From the NCBI RefSeq assembly GCF_017968885.1, contig NZ_CP072913.1, forward strand, positions 3,084,001 to 3,148,000: 64,000 nt of DNA, in the 5' to 3' direction. The stretch comes from Pseudomonas sp. Tri1. Lineage in GTDB: Bacteria; Pseudomonadota; Gammaproteobacteria; Pseudomonadales; Pseudomonadaceae. Position 1 is the first letter of the stretch; every line of letters starts with the position of its first letter. The notes beneath the pieces were generated by a model, which saw only the letters and a list, made by a program, of their open reading frames with translations, ran no database searches and was not told the origin of the DNA. Positions 39,279-48,721 of the stretch are shown piece after piece. Both the position numbers and the translations under genes were made by a program.

Positions 39279-41405
39279 TTGAATCGTTCCACCCCTCTCG
39301 CTAATCGCAACGTCTTCATCAAGTGTGTATTGCCAACATTGTCTTGCTGTTTCATTGCAAGCCCAGTGTGGGCACAGGACACCCTTGAACTGCCGGCTAC
39401 GGACATCCAGGGCAGTCGCATCACTCAGGACGAGGGCTATACGGCATCGCAGGCCAGTACGGCGAGCAAAAGCGATGTACCGATCAAGGAAGAGGCGCAA
39501 TCGATCAACGTGGTGACCCAGCAGACCCTGGCCGACTATCAGGTGCGCTCGCTGGCCGACGCAATGAAGTTCGTCAGTGGCGTCAGCCAGGGCAATACCT
39601 TGGGCGGTTCGCGGGACTCGCTGGTCAAGCGCGGTTTCGGCACCAACGACGATGGCTCGATCCTGCGCGATGGCGTGCGTTCGAACCTGGGGCATAACTT
39701 CAGCGCCACCACCGAGCGGGTCGAAGTGCTCAAGGGCCCGGCCTCGATGCTGTACGGCGCGCTGGAGCCCGGTGGCCTGGTCAACGTCATCAGCAAGAAG
39801 CCCGAGTACACCCAGAGCACCACGCTGAGCGGCTCGGCCTACAGCGAGGGCGGCGGCACCATGGCCCTGGATACCACCGGGCCGTTGGGCGACACCGGCC
39901 TGGCGTATCGCTTGATTGCCGAGCGCGGGCATGAGGACTACTGGCGCAACTACGGCGTCAACGAGAGCACGCTGGTGGCACCGTCGCTGGCTTGGACGGG
40001 GGAGCGGGCTTCGTTGAACCTCAGTTATGAGTACAACGAATATTCCAATCCGTTTGATCGCGGAACGGTGTTCAGGAATGGGCATCCGGCGGACATCGAC
40101 TATGACAAGCGTCTCGATGAGCCGTGGGCCAAGAGCCAGGGTATTCGCGAGACGGCGACGGCGCGCTTTGAGTACGAGTTGAGCGATGCGTGGAAGACCC
40201 GGGTGACTTATGGGTGGAATAACGACCGGTATAGTCTTTCGATTGCGCAGCCCAATTCGTTGACGGGTAACACGCTTCGACGGGCAGCCAACGGCGCCCA
40301 TTACGATGATGAAACCCGCTACGCGAGTTGGGATTTCATAGGCCAGCAGGACCTGTTCGGCCAACGCCATGATCTGTTGATCGGTGTTGATAACCAGGTG
40401 TCCGACCAGTACCGCGGGAAAACCTATCGCAATGCCGTACGCGGTGGTTTCGATATCACTTCACCGGTCTATGGCAACCTGCCGGAACCCAGCCTGGTCA
40501 GTGCTGCCCAAAGCGATCTGCGCAATGAGCTGACGTCCAGTTCCATGTACTTGAAAGACAACTGGCACCTCGACGACCGCTGGATCCTGGTCCTGGGGGG
40601 GCGCTACCAGCATTACGATCAGTACAGCGACCAGGGGTTGGGCAGCAGCTACAAGTTGAACCGCGATGACAACGGTGACGCCTTCGTGCCGTTCCTCGGC
40701 CTGGTTTACAAAGCCACCGACACTTTGTCGCTGTACGGCAACTACAGCCGCTCGTTCAAGCCCAATGACACCGTGGACGACGCCGGCAAGACCTTCGACC
40801 CGGAAGAGGGCCGCAGCTATGAGGTCGGTGCCAAGTACGATCCGCTACCAGGCTTGAACATCAACCTCGCGCTGTTCGACATCGTAAAGAAAAACGTCGT
40901 GACGTCCTCCACGGTCAATGGCGTGACCCTGTCGGAAGCCGCCGGTAAAGTCGGCTCCCAAGGGCTGGAGCTGGATATCACCGGCCGCCTGTCCGAGCGT
41001 TGGGACCTGATTGGCACCTACGCCTACACCCACACGGAAATCCTCGACGATCCGGATGATGAAGGCCATCGCCTCGCTGACGCACCCAAGCACACCGCCA
41101 GCCTGTACCTGAGCCACCACTTGAACGTGCCTGCCGAATTCGGCGCCTGGCACGCCGGGGCCGGTGCGCGGTACGTCGGCGAGCGCGCCGCCAACAACGC
41201 CAACGACTTCTGGCTCAGCAGCTATACCGTAGCCGACGCCTTCCTGCGCTGGGAGTCTCCAGTGCTGGGGCACAAAACCTCGTTGCAGTTGAACGTGGAC
41301 AACCTGTTCGACAAGCAGTACTACCCGTCGTCCACCGGCAGCCCACTGCAAGTCAATGTCGGTGAACCACGTACCGCCCGCCTGAGTGCCAGCGTGACGT
41401 TCTGA
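39279..41405 (+). CDS. TonB-dependent siderophore receptor (non-signalling)
   Basis: About 708 residues from TTG 39279. The frame is open further upstream, but those residues are highly basic and unlike a signal peptide, whereas NVFIKCVLPTLSCCFIASPVWA after the TTG is one. The mature protein begins QDTLELPATDIQG, has a TonB-plug domain (VRSLADAMKFVSGV; VEVLKGPASMLYG) and a 22-strand barrel ending in a C-terminal F (TARLSASVTF). There is no N-terminal signalling (STN) domain, so it should not drive a FecI-type sigma factor. The siderophore is unknown. Monocistronic with a strong terminator. Confidence 0.87.
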   Translation: MNRSTPLANRNVFIKCVLPTLSCCFIASPVWAQDTLELPATDIQGSRITQDEGYTASQASTASKSDVPIKEEAQSINVVTQQTLADYQVRSLADAMKFVSGVSQGNTLGGSRDSLVKRGFGTNDDGSILRDGVRSNLGHNFSATTERVEVLKGPASMLYGALEPGGLVNVISKKPEYTQSTTLSGSAYSEGGGTMALDTTGPLGDTGLAYRLIAERGHEDYWRNYGVNESTLVAPSLAWTGERASLNLSYEYNEYSNPFDRGTVFRNGHPADIDYDKRLDEPWAKSQGIRETATARFEYELSDAWKTRVTYGWNNDRYSLSIAQPNSLTGNTLRRAANGAHYDDETRYASWDFIGQQDLFGQRHDLLIGVDNQVSDQYRGKTYRNAVRGGFDITSPVYGNLPEPSLVSAAQSDLRNELTSSSMYLKDNWHLDDRWILVLGGRYQHYDQYSDQGLGSSYKLNRDDNGDAFVPFLGLVYKATDTLSLYGNYSRSFKPNDTVDDAGKTFDPEEGRSYEVGAKYDPLPGLNINLALFDIVKKNVVTSSTVNGVTLSEAAGKVGSQGLELDITGRLSERWDLIGTYAYTHTEILDDPDDEGHRLADAPKHTASLYLSHHLNVPAEFGAWHAGAGARYVGERAANNANDFWLSSYTVADAFLRWESPVLGHKTSLQLNVDNLFDKQYYPSSTGSPLQVNVGEPRTARLSASVTF

Positions 41406-41419
41406 TCCCTCCTGAAAAC

Positions 41420-41454
41420 AAAATGCCCGGACCTTGAAGTCCGGGCATTTTTTT
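41420..41454 (+). terminator. Strong rho-independent terminator of the TonB receptor gene
   Basis: AAATGCCCGGACTT / AAGTCCGGGCATTT with a T7 run, 15 bp after the stop codon. Confidence 0.92.
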
Positions 41455-41475
41455 GGGGATCACCTTCACGTTTCG

Positions 41476-41580
41476 GCCGCCATCGCGAGCAAGCTCGCTC
41501 CCACATTGGTTGCGGGTGTTCATCGAGTTTGTGTTCGCCATGAATCCCCTGTGGGAGCGAGCTTGCTCGCGATGGCGGTT
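41476..41580. repeat. Inverted pair of REP elements between the receptor and the LLM oxidoreductase genes
   Basis: Two GTGGGAGCGAGCTTGCTCGCGATGGCGG units in opposite orientation (41483-41505 and 41548-41580), about 45 bp apart, in the 228-bp convergent gap. Confidence 0.85.
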
Positions 41581-41633
41581 CAACGGACTGACCAAGCCAG
41601 TGGCTCCCGCTATCAGGTCTCAAAGGCTGCGGA

Positions 41634-42677
41634 TCAGCGAAACGCCGGCACCACCTGCTGGATAAACAACTCCAGGGACTTCTTCTTCTCGGCATGGGAC
41701 AAGCTGTTGTCGCACCAGAAGCTGAACTCATCCACCCCCAATTCCTGGTAGTACTTGATCCGCTCGATGATTTCCTGCGGTGTGCCAATCATGGTGTTCT
41801 TGCGGATGTTTTCCAGTTGGAACTCCGGACGCTCGGCGAATTTTTCTTCGGGGCTTGGCGCGAGGAAGCCGTTGACCGGCACTTGCTTGTTGCCGAACCA
41901 GGCATCGAAGGTGCGATAGAACTTGGAGATTGCCTGGGCACCGACTTTCCAGCCCTCGGGATCGTCCACGGCATACACGTGGGTGTGGCGCAACACCATC
42001 AATTGCGGGCGTGGTACGTCAGGGTTGTTGTCCAGGGCGGCCTGGAACTTGTTCTTCAGGTCCAGGACTTCTTCATCGCCCTTCATCAACGGCGTGACCA
42101 TCACGTTGCAGCCATTGGCGACGGCGAAGTTGTGGGAGTCCGGGTCGCGGGCGGCGATCCACATTGGCGGGTGTGGTTTGCGGATCGGCTTGGGCACGCT
42201 GGTGGAGGTGGGGAATTTCCAGATTTCGCCGTCATGGGCGTAGTCACCTTGCCACAGGGCGCGTACCACCGGAACCATTTCCCGCAGGGCCTGGCCACCG
42301 GAGGACGCCGGCATGCCGCCGGCCATGCGGTCGAACTCCACCTGATAGGCGCCACGGGCCAGACCGACTTCCATGCGGCCATTGCTGATCACGTCCAGCA
42401 GCGCGCATTCGCCAGCCACCCGCAGCGGGTGCCAGAACGGCGCGATGATGGTGCCGGCGCCCAAATGTATGGTGGTGGTCTTGCCGGCCAGGTATGCCAG
42501 CAGCGGCATCGGGCTTGGCGAGATGGTGTATTCCATGGCGTGGTGCTCGCCGATCCACACGGTGCTGAAACCGCCAGCCTCGGCCAGCAGGGTCAGCTCA
42601 GTCAGGTCTTCGAACAACTGGCGATGGCTGACGCTTTCGTCCCAACGCTCCATGTGTACAAACAGGGAAAATTTCAT
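41634..42677 (-). CDS. LLM-class (luciferase-like) FMN-dependent monooxygenase
   Basis: 347 residues of the bacterial-luciferase TIM-barrel family (FSTVWIGEHHAMEYTISPSP, VISNGRMEVGLARGAYQVEF, RKPHPPMWIAARDPDSHNFA). Such enzymes use reduced FMN from a partner reductase and O2 to oxygenate substrates, RutA in uracil breakdown being one example. Last gene of the leftward operon that starts with the solute-binding protein; 29 bp after the flavin reductase, its evident partner. The substrate cannot be told from sequence. Confidence 0.88.
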   Translation of the reverse strand: MKFSLFVHMERWDESVSHRQLFEDLTELTLLAEAGGFSTVWIGEHHAMEYTISPSPMPLLAYLAGKTTTIHLGAGTIIAPFWHPLRVAGECALLDVISNGRMEVGLARGAYQVEFDRMAGGMPASSGGQALREMVPVVRALWQGDYAHDGEIWKFPTSTSVPKPIRKPHPPMWIAARDPDSHNFAVANGCNVMVTPLMKGDEEVLDLKNKFQAALDNNPDVPRPQLMVLRHTHVYAVDDPEGWKVGAQAISKFYRTFDAWFGNKQVPVNGFLAPSPEEKFAERPEFQLENIRKNTMIGTPQEIIERIKYYQELGVDEFSFWCDNSLSHAEKKKSLELFIQQVVPAFR

Positions 42678-42706
42678 GGCGCTTTCTCTTGTCGTTGACG
42701 ATCGGT

Positions 42707-43192
42707 TCAGGCGAGGACGGGCAGGGCGCCCATCTTGCCGTGGCAGTAAACCAGCGGGCCTGGTGTGTGTTGCGGCACGATCAGATTCTTCACGGCGCCG
42801 ACCATGATGGCGTGGTCGCCGCCTTCGTATTCACGCCACAGTTCGCATTCGATGATGGCGGTGGCATTGCTCAGCAGCGGGTTACCCAACTCGCTCAGGG
42901 TCCACTCGATGCCCTGGGCCTTGTCCTTGCCTTTGCGCGCGAAGGCGTAGGCTTCGTTCTGTTGCCCGCCGGAGAGCACATGGATGGCGAAGCGGCGGTT
43001 CTTGATCAGCACCGGGTAGGAGTCGGAGCTGTAGTTGGGGCAGAACAGCACCAGGGCCGGCTCCATCGACAACGAGCTGAACGCGCTGGCGGTGAGGCCG
43101 ACGATCTGCCCATCATCATCGAGCGTGGTGATCACCGTCACGCCGGACGGGAACGAGCCCATGACTTGTTTGTAAACGGCGGCGTCGATCAT
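42707..43192 (-). CDS. Flavin reductase (RutF/HpaC-like), copy 1
   Basis: 161 residues from ATG 43192, preceded by GAGG; longer readings would add 30 unrelated residues. The flavin-reductase fold is shown by SFPSGVTVITTLD, GLTASAFSSLSMEPALVLFCPN and ECELWREYEGGDHAIMVGAV. It should supply reduced FMN to the adjacent LLM monooxygenase. It is closely similar to the protein at 50939-51424, a duplication within one gene neighbourhood. Confidence 0.88.
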   Translation of the reverse strand: MIDAAVYKQVMGSFPSGVTVITTLDDDGQIVGLTASAFSSLSMEPALVLFCPNYSSDSYPVLIKNRRFAIHVLSGGQQNEAYAFARKGKDKAQGIEWTLSELGNPLLSNATAIIECELWREYEGGDHAIMVGAVKNLIVPQHTPGPLVYCHGKMGALPVLA

Positions 43193-43239
43193 TGGACGAT
43201 CCTCGGGTGCGGCTTTTATGGAGGGGCAGACGGCGTTCA

Positions 43240-44391
43240 TCAATGGGCACCGGCGGCTTTGTTCAGGTCGCTCTCGACCCATTGGGTGTAGACGCAGGCA
43301 TCAGCGGTGGCCCAGCGCACACGCACTGGGTCGCCAGCCTTGAGTGGCATGCCGGCGGCGGACAGCGCCTTGACAGTCATGGCGGTTCCACTGGAAGTCA
43401 TCACGCTACAGGTCTGGCTTTCACCGAGAAACAGCACTTCGACGACCTTGGCCGAGACTTCATTCCAGCCGGCGGCCAAGGGCTCCTGAGCGGCTTGTTC
43501 GACGCTCAAGGCGAGGGCTTTTTCCGGGCGCACCATCAGCAGCACGTCCTGCTCTACTTGCAGGCCGGCGGTCAGGCGGATCGACAACGACTGGCCTTCG
43601 AAGGTCGCCACCGCGTTGCCCTGGGCCTTGAGCTTGAGGAAATTGGAGTTACCCAGGAAGGACGCGACAAAGGCGTTCGGCGGGTTCTGGTAGAGGTCAT
43701 AGCCGCTGCCCAGGCCGACGATCTTGCCGTGGCTGAAAATCGCAATGCGCTGGGACAGGCGCATGGCTTCTTCCTGGTCGTGGGTGACGTAGACGATGGT
43801 GATGCCCAAGCGCCGATGCAGTTGGCGCAGTTCATCCTGCAGGTCTTCACGGAGTTTTTTGTCCAGGGCGCCGAGGGGTTCATCCATCAGCAGAATACGT
43901 GGCTCATAGACCAGCGCCCGGGCAATCGCCACACGCTGCTGCTGGCCGCCGGAGAGTTGCGAAGGCCGCCGATGGGCGAACTCGCCCAGTTGCACGAGCT
44001 TGAGCATCGCATCGACTCGGCGTTCGCGTTCGGCGCTCGCCAGTTTGCGGATCGCCAGGGGAAAGGCGATGTTGTCGCGCACCGACAGATGCGGGAACAG
44101 TGAGTAACGTTGGAACACCATGCCGATGTCACGCTTGTGCGGCGGAACGTTGACCAAGGACTTGCCGTCCACCAGGATCTCGCCGCTGCTGGGGGTCTCA
44201 AACCCGGCGAGCATCGACAGCGTGGTGCTCTTGCCTGAGCCGCTGGAGCCGAGGAAGGTCAGGAATTCGCCGTCCTGGATGTCCAGGGAGATATCGTCCA
44301 CGGCGGCAAAATCGCCGTAATGCTTGTTCAGGTTGCGCAGGCTGACCAGGGTCTTGTTGTGCTGTTGTGCGGGGTCTTTGACGGCACTCAT
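43240..44391 (-). CDS. ABC importer ATPase, polyamine/PotA type
   Basis: 383 residues. Walker A GSSGSGKST, signature LSGGQQQR, Walker B ILLMDEPLGALD and a C-terminal TOBE domain, as in the spermidine/putrescine/Fe importers. Third transport component of the operon (binding protein, two permeases, ATPase), 17 bp after the second permease. Confidence 0.93.
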   Translation of the reverse strand: MSAVKDPAQQHNKTLVSLRNLNKHYGDFAAVDDISLDIQDGEFLTFLGSSGSGKSTTLSMLAGFETPSSGEILVDGKSLVNVPPHKRDIGMVFQRYSLFPHLSVRDNIAFPLAIRKLASAERERRVDAMLKLVQLGEFAHRRPSQLSGGQQQRVAIARALVYEPRILLMDEPLGALDKKLREDLQDELRQLHRRLGITIVYVTHDQEEAMRLSQRIAIFSHGKIVGLGSGYDLYQNPPNAFVASFLGNSNFLKLKAQGNAVATFEGQSLSIRLTAGLQVEQDVLLMVRPEKALALSVEQAAQEPLAAGWNEVSAKVVEVLFLGESQTCSVMTSSGTAMTVKALSAAGMPLKAGDPVRVRWATADACVYTQWVESDLNKAAGAH

Positions 44392-44408
44392 TGTGTTCTC
44401 CTAGGCGC

Positions 44409-45218
44409 TCAGGCGCTGATTTCGTTGCGCCGGCGCAGGGCGGCGGCGATCACCATCACCAACACCGAGAGGCCGATCAGCAACGTCGAAGCGACGGCGA
44501 TCACAGGCGTCAGGTCCTGGCGCAGGGTGGTCCACATTTTTACCGGCAGGGTTTGCAGGGTCGGGCTGGCCATCATCACGCTCAGCACCACCTCGTCCCA
44601 CGACACCAGAAAGGCGAACAAGGCACCGGCGACCATGCCGGGGCGAATCGCCGGAAAGGTCACCTTGAACACCGCTTGCAGGCGTGAGGCGCCGCAGATC
44701 ACCGCCGCGTCTTCGATGGACTGGTCGAACAGCTTGAGCGAGTTGATGATCGAGATGATGGTGAAGGGCAGTGCGACGATCACGTGACTGACCACGAACG
44801 CGAACAGCGTCCCGGTGTAACCCAGTTTCAGGAACAGCGCGTACACCGCCACCGCGATGATCACCAGCGGCACGATCATCGGCAGGGTGAACAGGCCATA
44901 GAGCATTTCCCGACCCGGGAACCGCCCGCGAACCAGGGCAAACGCAGTGGGCAAACCCAGCGCCACGGCGCAGACGGTGGTCAGGACCGCGACCTTGAGG
45001 CTGGTCAGGGCCGCGCTCATCCAGTCCGGGTTGGAGAAGAATTGGCCGTACCATTTCAACGTCCAGCCTGGTGGCGGGAACACCAGCCACTGGGACGAAC
45101 CGAACGACAGCAGCACGATGAATACGATCGGCAACAGCAGGAACAGCGCGATCAGGCCAGTGGTGAAGTACAGGCCGAACCGCATGCGCCGGCTCATGGC
45201 ATTGGGGGTCAGGAGCAT
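44409..45218 (-). CDS. ABC importer permease 2, PotC type
   Basis: 269 residues, about six helices, with the EAA-type loop GASRLQAVFKVTFPAIRPGM. Lies 6 bp after permease 1. Family partners import polyamines and similar small cations, but the operon context suggests the substrate of the linked monooxygenase. Confidence 0.92.
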   Translation of the reverse strand: MLLTPNAMSRRMRFGLYFTTGLIALFLLLPIVFIVLLSFGSSQWLVFPPPGWTLKWYGQFFSNPDWMSAALTSLKVAVLTTVCAVALGLPTAFALVRGRFPGREMLYGLFTLPMIVPLVIIAVAVYALFLKLGYTGTLFAFVVSHVIVALPFTIISIINSLKLFDQSIEDAAVICGASRLQAVFKVTFPAIRPGMVAGALFAFLVSWDEVVLSVMMASPTLQTLPVKMWTTLRQDLTPVIAVASTLLIGLSVLVMVIAAALRRRNEISA

Positions 45219-45224
45219 GACGGC

Positions 45225-46157
45225 TTACCTCGCGTTGCTGGCACCCACCGGGGATTCCGGCTGGAGCTTCAGGTAGAAGTAGAACAACACCAGGGTGATC
45301 GCCACCAACAAGGCGGCGCCGGCACTGGCCAGGCCCCAATTGAGGAACGACTGCACCTGCTGGATGATGAATTCAGGCAGCATCATGTTCTGCGCTCCGC
45401 CCAGCAGTGCCGGGGTCACGTAGTAACCGAGGGACATCACGAACACCATCAGCCCGCCGGAGAACAGCCCCGGTCGGCACAGCGGCAGGAACACCTTGAA
45501 GAAGTTGGTCCAGGGGCTGGCGCCGCAGATGGAACCGGCCTGCAGGACCATCGGGTCGATAGCCTGCATGGTTGCCTGCAGCGGCAGAACGATGAACGGG
45601 ATCATGATGTAGCTCATGCCGATCACCACGCCGGTGAGGTTGTGCACCATCTCCAACGGTTGGTCGATGATGCCCATGGCCATCAACGCCTTGTTGATCA
45701 CCCCGGAGGCTTGCAGCAACACCAGCCAGGAATAGGTGCGGGCCAGCAGACTGGTCCACATCGACAGCAACACGATGTTCAGCATCCAGCGCCCCCAGCC
45801 ACGGGGCACCAGGGTGATGGCCCAGGCCAGGGGGAAACCCAGCAACAGGCTGAACAGCGTCACCAGCCCGGCCACCGAAAAGGTGTTGATCAACACCCGG
45901 GCGTAGGCCGAGTTGGCGAACAGTTGCTCGTAATTACCCAAGCCGGGCACCGGTTCCAGCACGCCGCGCAACAACAGACCAATCAGCGGCGCCAGGAAGA
46001 ACAGGCCGAGGAACAGCAGGGCGGGAAGCAGGTTTGCGGCCCCGCGCCAGCGCTGGGCCAACGACGGGGTTTGTGGGGCAACGGTCTTGGCGATGCTCAC
46101 ACCGGTAGCGCCGGCGGCGCCTCCGGTGTGCTGGGTTGCCGATGCCGCTATTTTCAT
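45225..46157 (-). CDS. ABC importer permease 1, PotB type
   Basis: 310 residues from the ATG that overlaps the binding-protein stop (ATGA); an upstream ATG at 46178 would give 25 bp overlap and is less likely. Six helices, with the EAA loop GASPWTNFFKVFLPLCRPGL. Begins with an Ala/Thr-rich cytoplasmic tail. Confidence 0.92.
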   Translation of the reverse strand: MKIAASATQHTGGAAGATGVSIAKTVAPQTPSLAQRWRGAANLLPALLFLGLFFLAPLIGLLLRGVLEPVPGLGNYEQLFANSAYARVLINTFSVAGLVTLFSLLLGFPLAWAITLVPRGWGRWMLNIVLLSMWTSLLARTYSWLVLLQASGVINKALMAMGIIDQPLEMVHNLTGVVIGMSYIMIPFIVLPLQATMQAIDPMVLQAGSICGASPWTNFFKVFLPLCRPGLFSGGLMVFVMSLGYYVTPALLGGAQNMMLPEFIIQQVQSFLNWGLASAGAALLVAITLVLFYFYLKLQPESPVGASNAR

Positions 46158-47179
46158 TTGACCAGCCATTCGTTCCACCGTGTCGCGATGTCCTGACCGT
46201 TCTTGGCCCAGTACGCGAAATCAAGGGTGATTTGATCCTTGGCATAGGCGGTCGGCAGGTTGGGGGCGAGTACCGAATCCAGGCGCGCGATGCTGTCGAC
46301 GTTGACCGGCGCATAGGCAGTCAGGTTGGAGAAGTCGGCCTGGCCCTTGGCGCTGCTGGCGTTGGCCAGGAACTTCATGGCCGCAGCCTTGTTCTTCGAC
46401 CCCTTTGGAATGACCAGGATGTCGGCCATGACCAGGTTCTGCTTCCAGCTCACGCCAACCGGCGCGCCGTCCTGTTGCAACGCATAGATGCGCCCGTTCC
46501 AGAACTGGCCGAGGCTGGCTTCGCCGGAGGCAAGCAGTTGCTGGGATTGGGCGCCGCCGCCCCACCAGACGATGTCTTTCTTGATGGTGTCGAGCTTCTT
46601 GAAGGCGCGGTCCAGGTCCAGCGGGTAGAGCTTGTCCGCCGCGACGCCATCGGCCAGCAGCGCCAGTTCAAGGACGCCTGGGCTTGGCCATTTGTACAGG
46701 GCGCGTTTGCCGGGGTAGGTCTTGGTGTCGAACAGCGCGGTCCAGTCCTGAGGCTTGCCGGAGCCGAGCTTGCCTTCGTTGTAGCCGAGGACGAACGAGA
46801 AGTAGAACGAACCGACGCCGTGATCGGAGACGAAGCGTGGGTCGATCTTGTCGCGCTGGATGACCGAGAAGTCCAGGGGCTCGAGCAGGCCTTCAGCGGC
46901 GGCGCGCAAAGCGAAGTCCGCCTCGACGTCGACCACGTCCCATTGCACATTGCCGCTTTCGACCATGGCCTTGAGCTTGCCGTAGTCTGTCGGGCCATCC
47001 TGGACCACGGTGATGCCGCTGGCCTTGCTGAATGGGTCGGCCCAGGCCTGCTTCTGCGCGTCCTGGGTGCTGCCGCCCCAACTGACGAAGTTGACGCTTT
47101 CAGCAGCCAACGACACCTGGCTGGCGACGCTCAACAGGCCCGCAAAAAAGATTGCGGCTGCACTTTTCTTCAACACCAT
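46154..47179 (-). CDS. ABC importer periplasmic binding protein, PotD-like
   Basis: 341 residues from ATG 47179 (GAGGG upstream). Signal peptide KKSAAAIFFAGLLSVASQVSLAA, then the extracellular solute-binding family 1 fold (SVNFVSWGGSTQDAQKQAW, VVDVEADFALRAA). First gene of the leftward operon binding protein - permeases - ATPase - flavin reductase - LLM monooxygenase. The ligand is probably a small nitrogen compound, judged only from family and context. Confidence 0.92.
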   Translation of the reverse strand: MVLKKSAAAIFFAGLLSVASQVSLAAESVNFVSWGGSTQDAQKQAWADPFSKASGITVVQDGPTDYGKLKAMVESGNVQWDVVDVEADFALRAAAEGLLEPLDFSVIQRDKIDPRFVSDHGVGSFYFSFVLGYNEGKLGSGKPQDWTALFDTKTYPGKRALYKWPSPGVLELALLADGVAADKLYPLDLDRAFKKLDTIKKDIVWWGGGAQSQQLLASGEASLGQFWNGRIYALQQDGAPVGVSWKQNLVMADILVIPKGSKNKAAAMKFLANASSAKGQADFSNLTAYAPVNVDSIARLDSVLAPNLPTAYAKDQITLDFAYWAKNGQDIATRWNEWLVK

Positions 47180-47343
47180 TTTTACGCCCTCATTGTTGTG
47201 TTTTTGAGCGGGCTTTTGTCGCCCGCCTATCGGGAGCAGTAGGTCCATCTGGCCTTAAAGGCGACCGGGCCAAGGGCTTTTGTTTGTGCTTTCCCTGCCG
47301 GGGGCACTTGGCTGAAGCGTTCGGTCTATGGAATATCATATTA

Positions 47344-47353
47344 TGGTATTCCA
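47344..47353. promoter_or_regulatory. GntR-type operator C (transport/monooxygenase operon)
   Basis: TGGTATTCCA in the setting ATTATGGTATTCCAAA. One mismatch from the perfect TGGTATACCA of the two other copies at 48685 and 54425. It lies 165 bp before the binding-protein start, in the promoter region. Confidence 0.6.
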
Positions 47354-47428
47354 AACTTTCTGCAAGCATTTTGCCGTACCGGCTATCTGTCCGGGGATAG
47401 ATTGTTCCCTGTCATTGCTGGATCGAAC

Positions 47429-47522
47429 CCTGTGGGAGCGAGCTTGCTCGCGATGGCAATGGATCTGTCGACATGGATGTTGACTGACCCACCGCTATCG
47501 CGAGCAAGCTCGCTCCCACAGG
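47429..47522. repeat. Inverted pair of REP elements
   Basis: CTGTGGGAGCGAGCTTGCTCGCGATGG and its inverted partner CGCGAGCAAGCTCGCTCCCACAG, about 50 bp apart. The whole 350-bp gap between the binding-protein gene and ribB contains this BIME and operator C; no gene was seen. Confidence 0.85.
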
Positions 47523-47529
47523 TTTTCTG

Positions 47530-48639
47530 TTATCCGGTGAAAGGAATACTTTCCACCACCTCCAAGTCATACCCCGTCAACCCCGCGTACTTGAGCGGCG
47601 GGCCCAAATGACGCAACTTGCCGACGCCCAGGTCCTGGAGGATTTGTGCTCCGGTGCCCACTTCAGAATAGATGCGCGATTGCGACCGGCTGAACTGTCG
47701 TGGCGGCTGGGTCAGTTGCGGCACTCGCTCGAGCAGCGCCTGGGACGACTCGTGGTTGGCCAGCACCACCACCACGCCACGGCCTTCTTCGGCGACCCGT
47801 TGCAGTGCTGCCCACAGGGTCCAGTTGGAAGGGCCGTTGTATTCGGCGCCCACCAGATCCCGCAGCGGGTCGATCACGTGCACCCGCACCAGAGTCGGTT
47901 CCTCCCGGCGAATGTCGCCCATGACCATCGCCATGTGCACGCCGCCTTCGATGCGATCTTCAAAGGTGAACAAGCGAAAGGTACCGTGCACTGTGGGCAG
48001 TTCCCGTTCGCCGATACGCACCACGGTGTGCTCGGTGCTCAGGCGGTAATGGATCAGGTCGGCGATGGTGCCGATCTTGATCCCGTGCTTGCGGGCAAAA
48101 ACCTCCAGGTCCGGGCGGCGGGCCATGGTGCCGTCATCATTCATCACTTCGACGATCACTGATGCGGGCGTGAAACCCGCCAGGCGCGCCAGGTCGCAAC
48201 CGGCTTCGGTGTGCCCGGCGCGGGTCAGTACACCGCCTTCCTTGGCGCGCAACGGGAAGATATGCCCCGGCTGCACGATATCGGTGGGCCCCGAATCGGC
48301 GGCCACGGCGGCGGCGACGGTGCATGCCCGGTCGGCGGCGGAAATACCGGTGGTCACGCCCGTGGCGGCCTCTATGGAAACGGTGAACGCGGTGCTGAAC
48401 ACGCTGCCGTTGCTCGGCACCATTTGCTCCAGACCCAGGCGCTGGCAGTGCTCGTCGGTCAGGGTCAGGCAGATCAGTCCACGCGCTTCACGGGCCATGA
48501 AGCTGATGGCCTGGGCGTTGCAGCAGTCGGCGGCCAGCAGCAGGTCACCTTCGTTTTCCCGATCTTCGTCATCCACCAGCAACACCATCTTGCCCTGGCG
48601 GTAGTCTTCGATGATTTCCTGAATGCTGTTAAAGGCCAT
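47530..48639 (-). CDS. ribB: 3,4-dihydroxy-2-butanone-4-phosphate synthase with degenerate GTP-cyclohydrolase-II domain (RibBX)
   Basis: 369 residues from ATG 48639. The N-terminal RibB domain is intact ([48 protein letters not shown]). The C-terminal part resembles RibA but lacks the zinc cysteines and the HSECLTGD-type catalytic stretch; where they belong it reads [22 protein letters not shown]. It should therefore make only the four-carbon precursor of riboflavin. Its position beside flavin monooxygenase genes suggests a dedicated copy that boosts FMN supply. No FMN riboswitch is visible upstream; instead operator B sits 46 bp before the start. Confidence 0.87.
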   Translation of the reverse strand: MAFNSIQEIIEDYRQGKMVLLVDDEDRENEGDLLLAADCCNAQAISFMAREARGLICLTLTDEHCQRLGLEQMVPSNGSVFSTAFTVSIEAATGVTTGISAADRACTVAAAVAADSGPTDIVQPGHIFPLRAKEGGVLTRAGHTEAGCDLARLAGFTPASVIVEVMNDDGTMARRPDLEVFARKHGIKIGTIADLIHYRLSTEHTVVRIGERELPTVHGTFRLFTFEDRIEGGVHMAMVMGDIRREEPTLVRVHVIDPLRDLVGAEYNGPSNWTLWAALQRVAEEGRGVVVVLANHESSQALLERVPQLTQPPRQFSRSQSRIYSEVGTGAQILQDLGVGKLRHLGPPLKYAGLTGYDLEVVESIPFTG

Positions 48640-48684
48640 GTCGGGCTCTCTTTGTTTTGATGGGTGCTTGGTGGAATGATGTTG

Positions 48685-48694
48685 TGGTATACCA
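48685..48694. promoter_or_regulatory. GntR-type operator B (between ribB and DUF1330 gene)
   Basis: Perfect palindrome TGGTATACCA within TGGTATACCATAATAC, a 16-bp stretch identical to that at operator A. It lies in the 82-bp divergent gap and could control both genes. Confidence 0.72.
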
Positions 48695-48721
48695 TAATAC
48701 AAAAATAACCGAGAGGTCACT

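Noticed and set aside
44784..46196. Rightward 470-codon frame opposite the ABC permeases
   Set aside because: Gln/His-rich antisense frame, typical mirror of membrane-protein genes; no domain.
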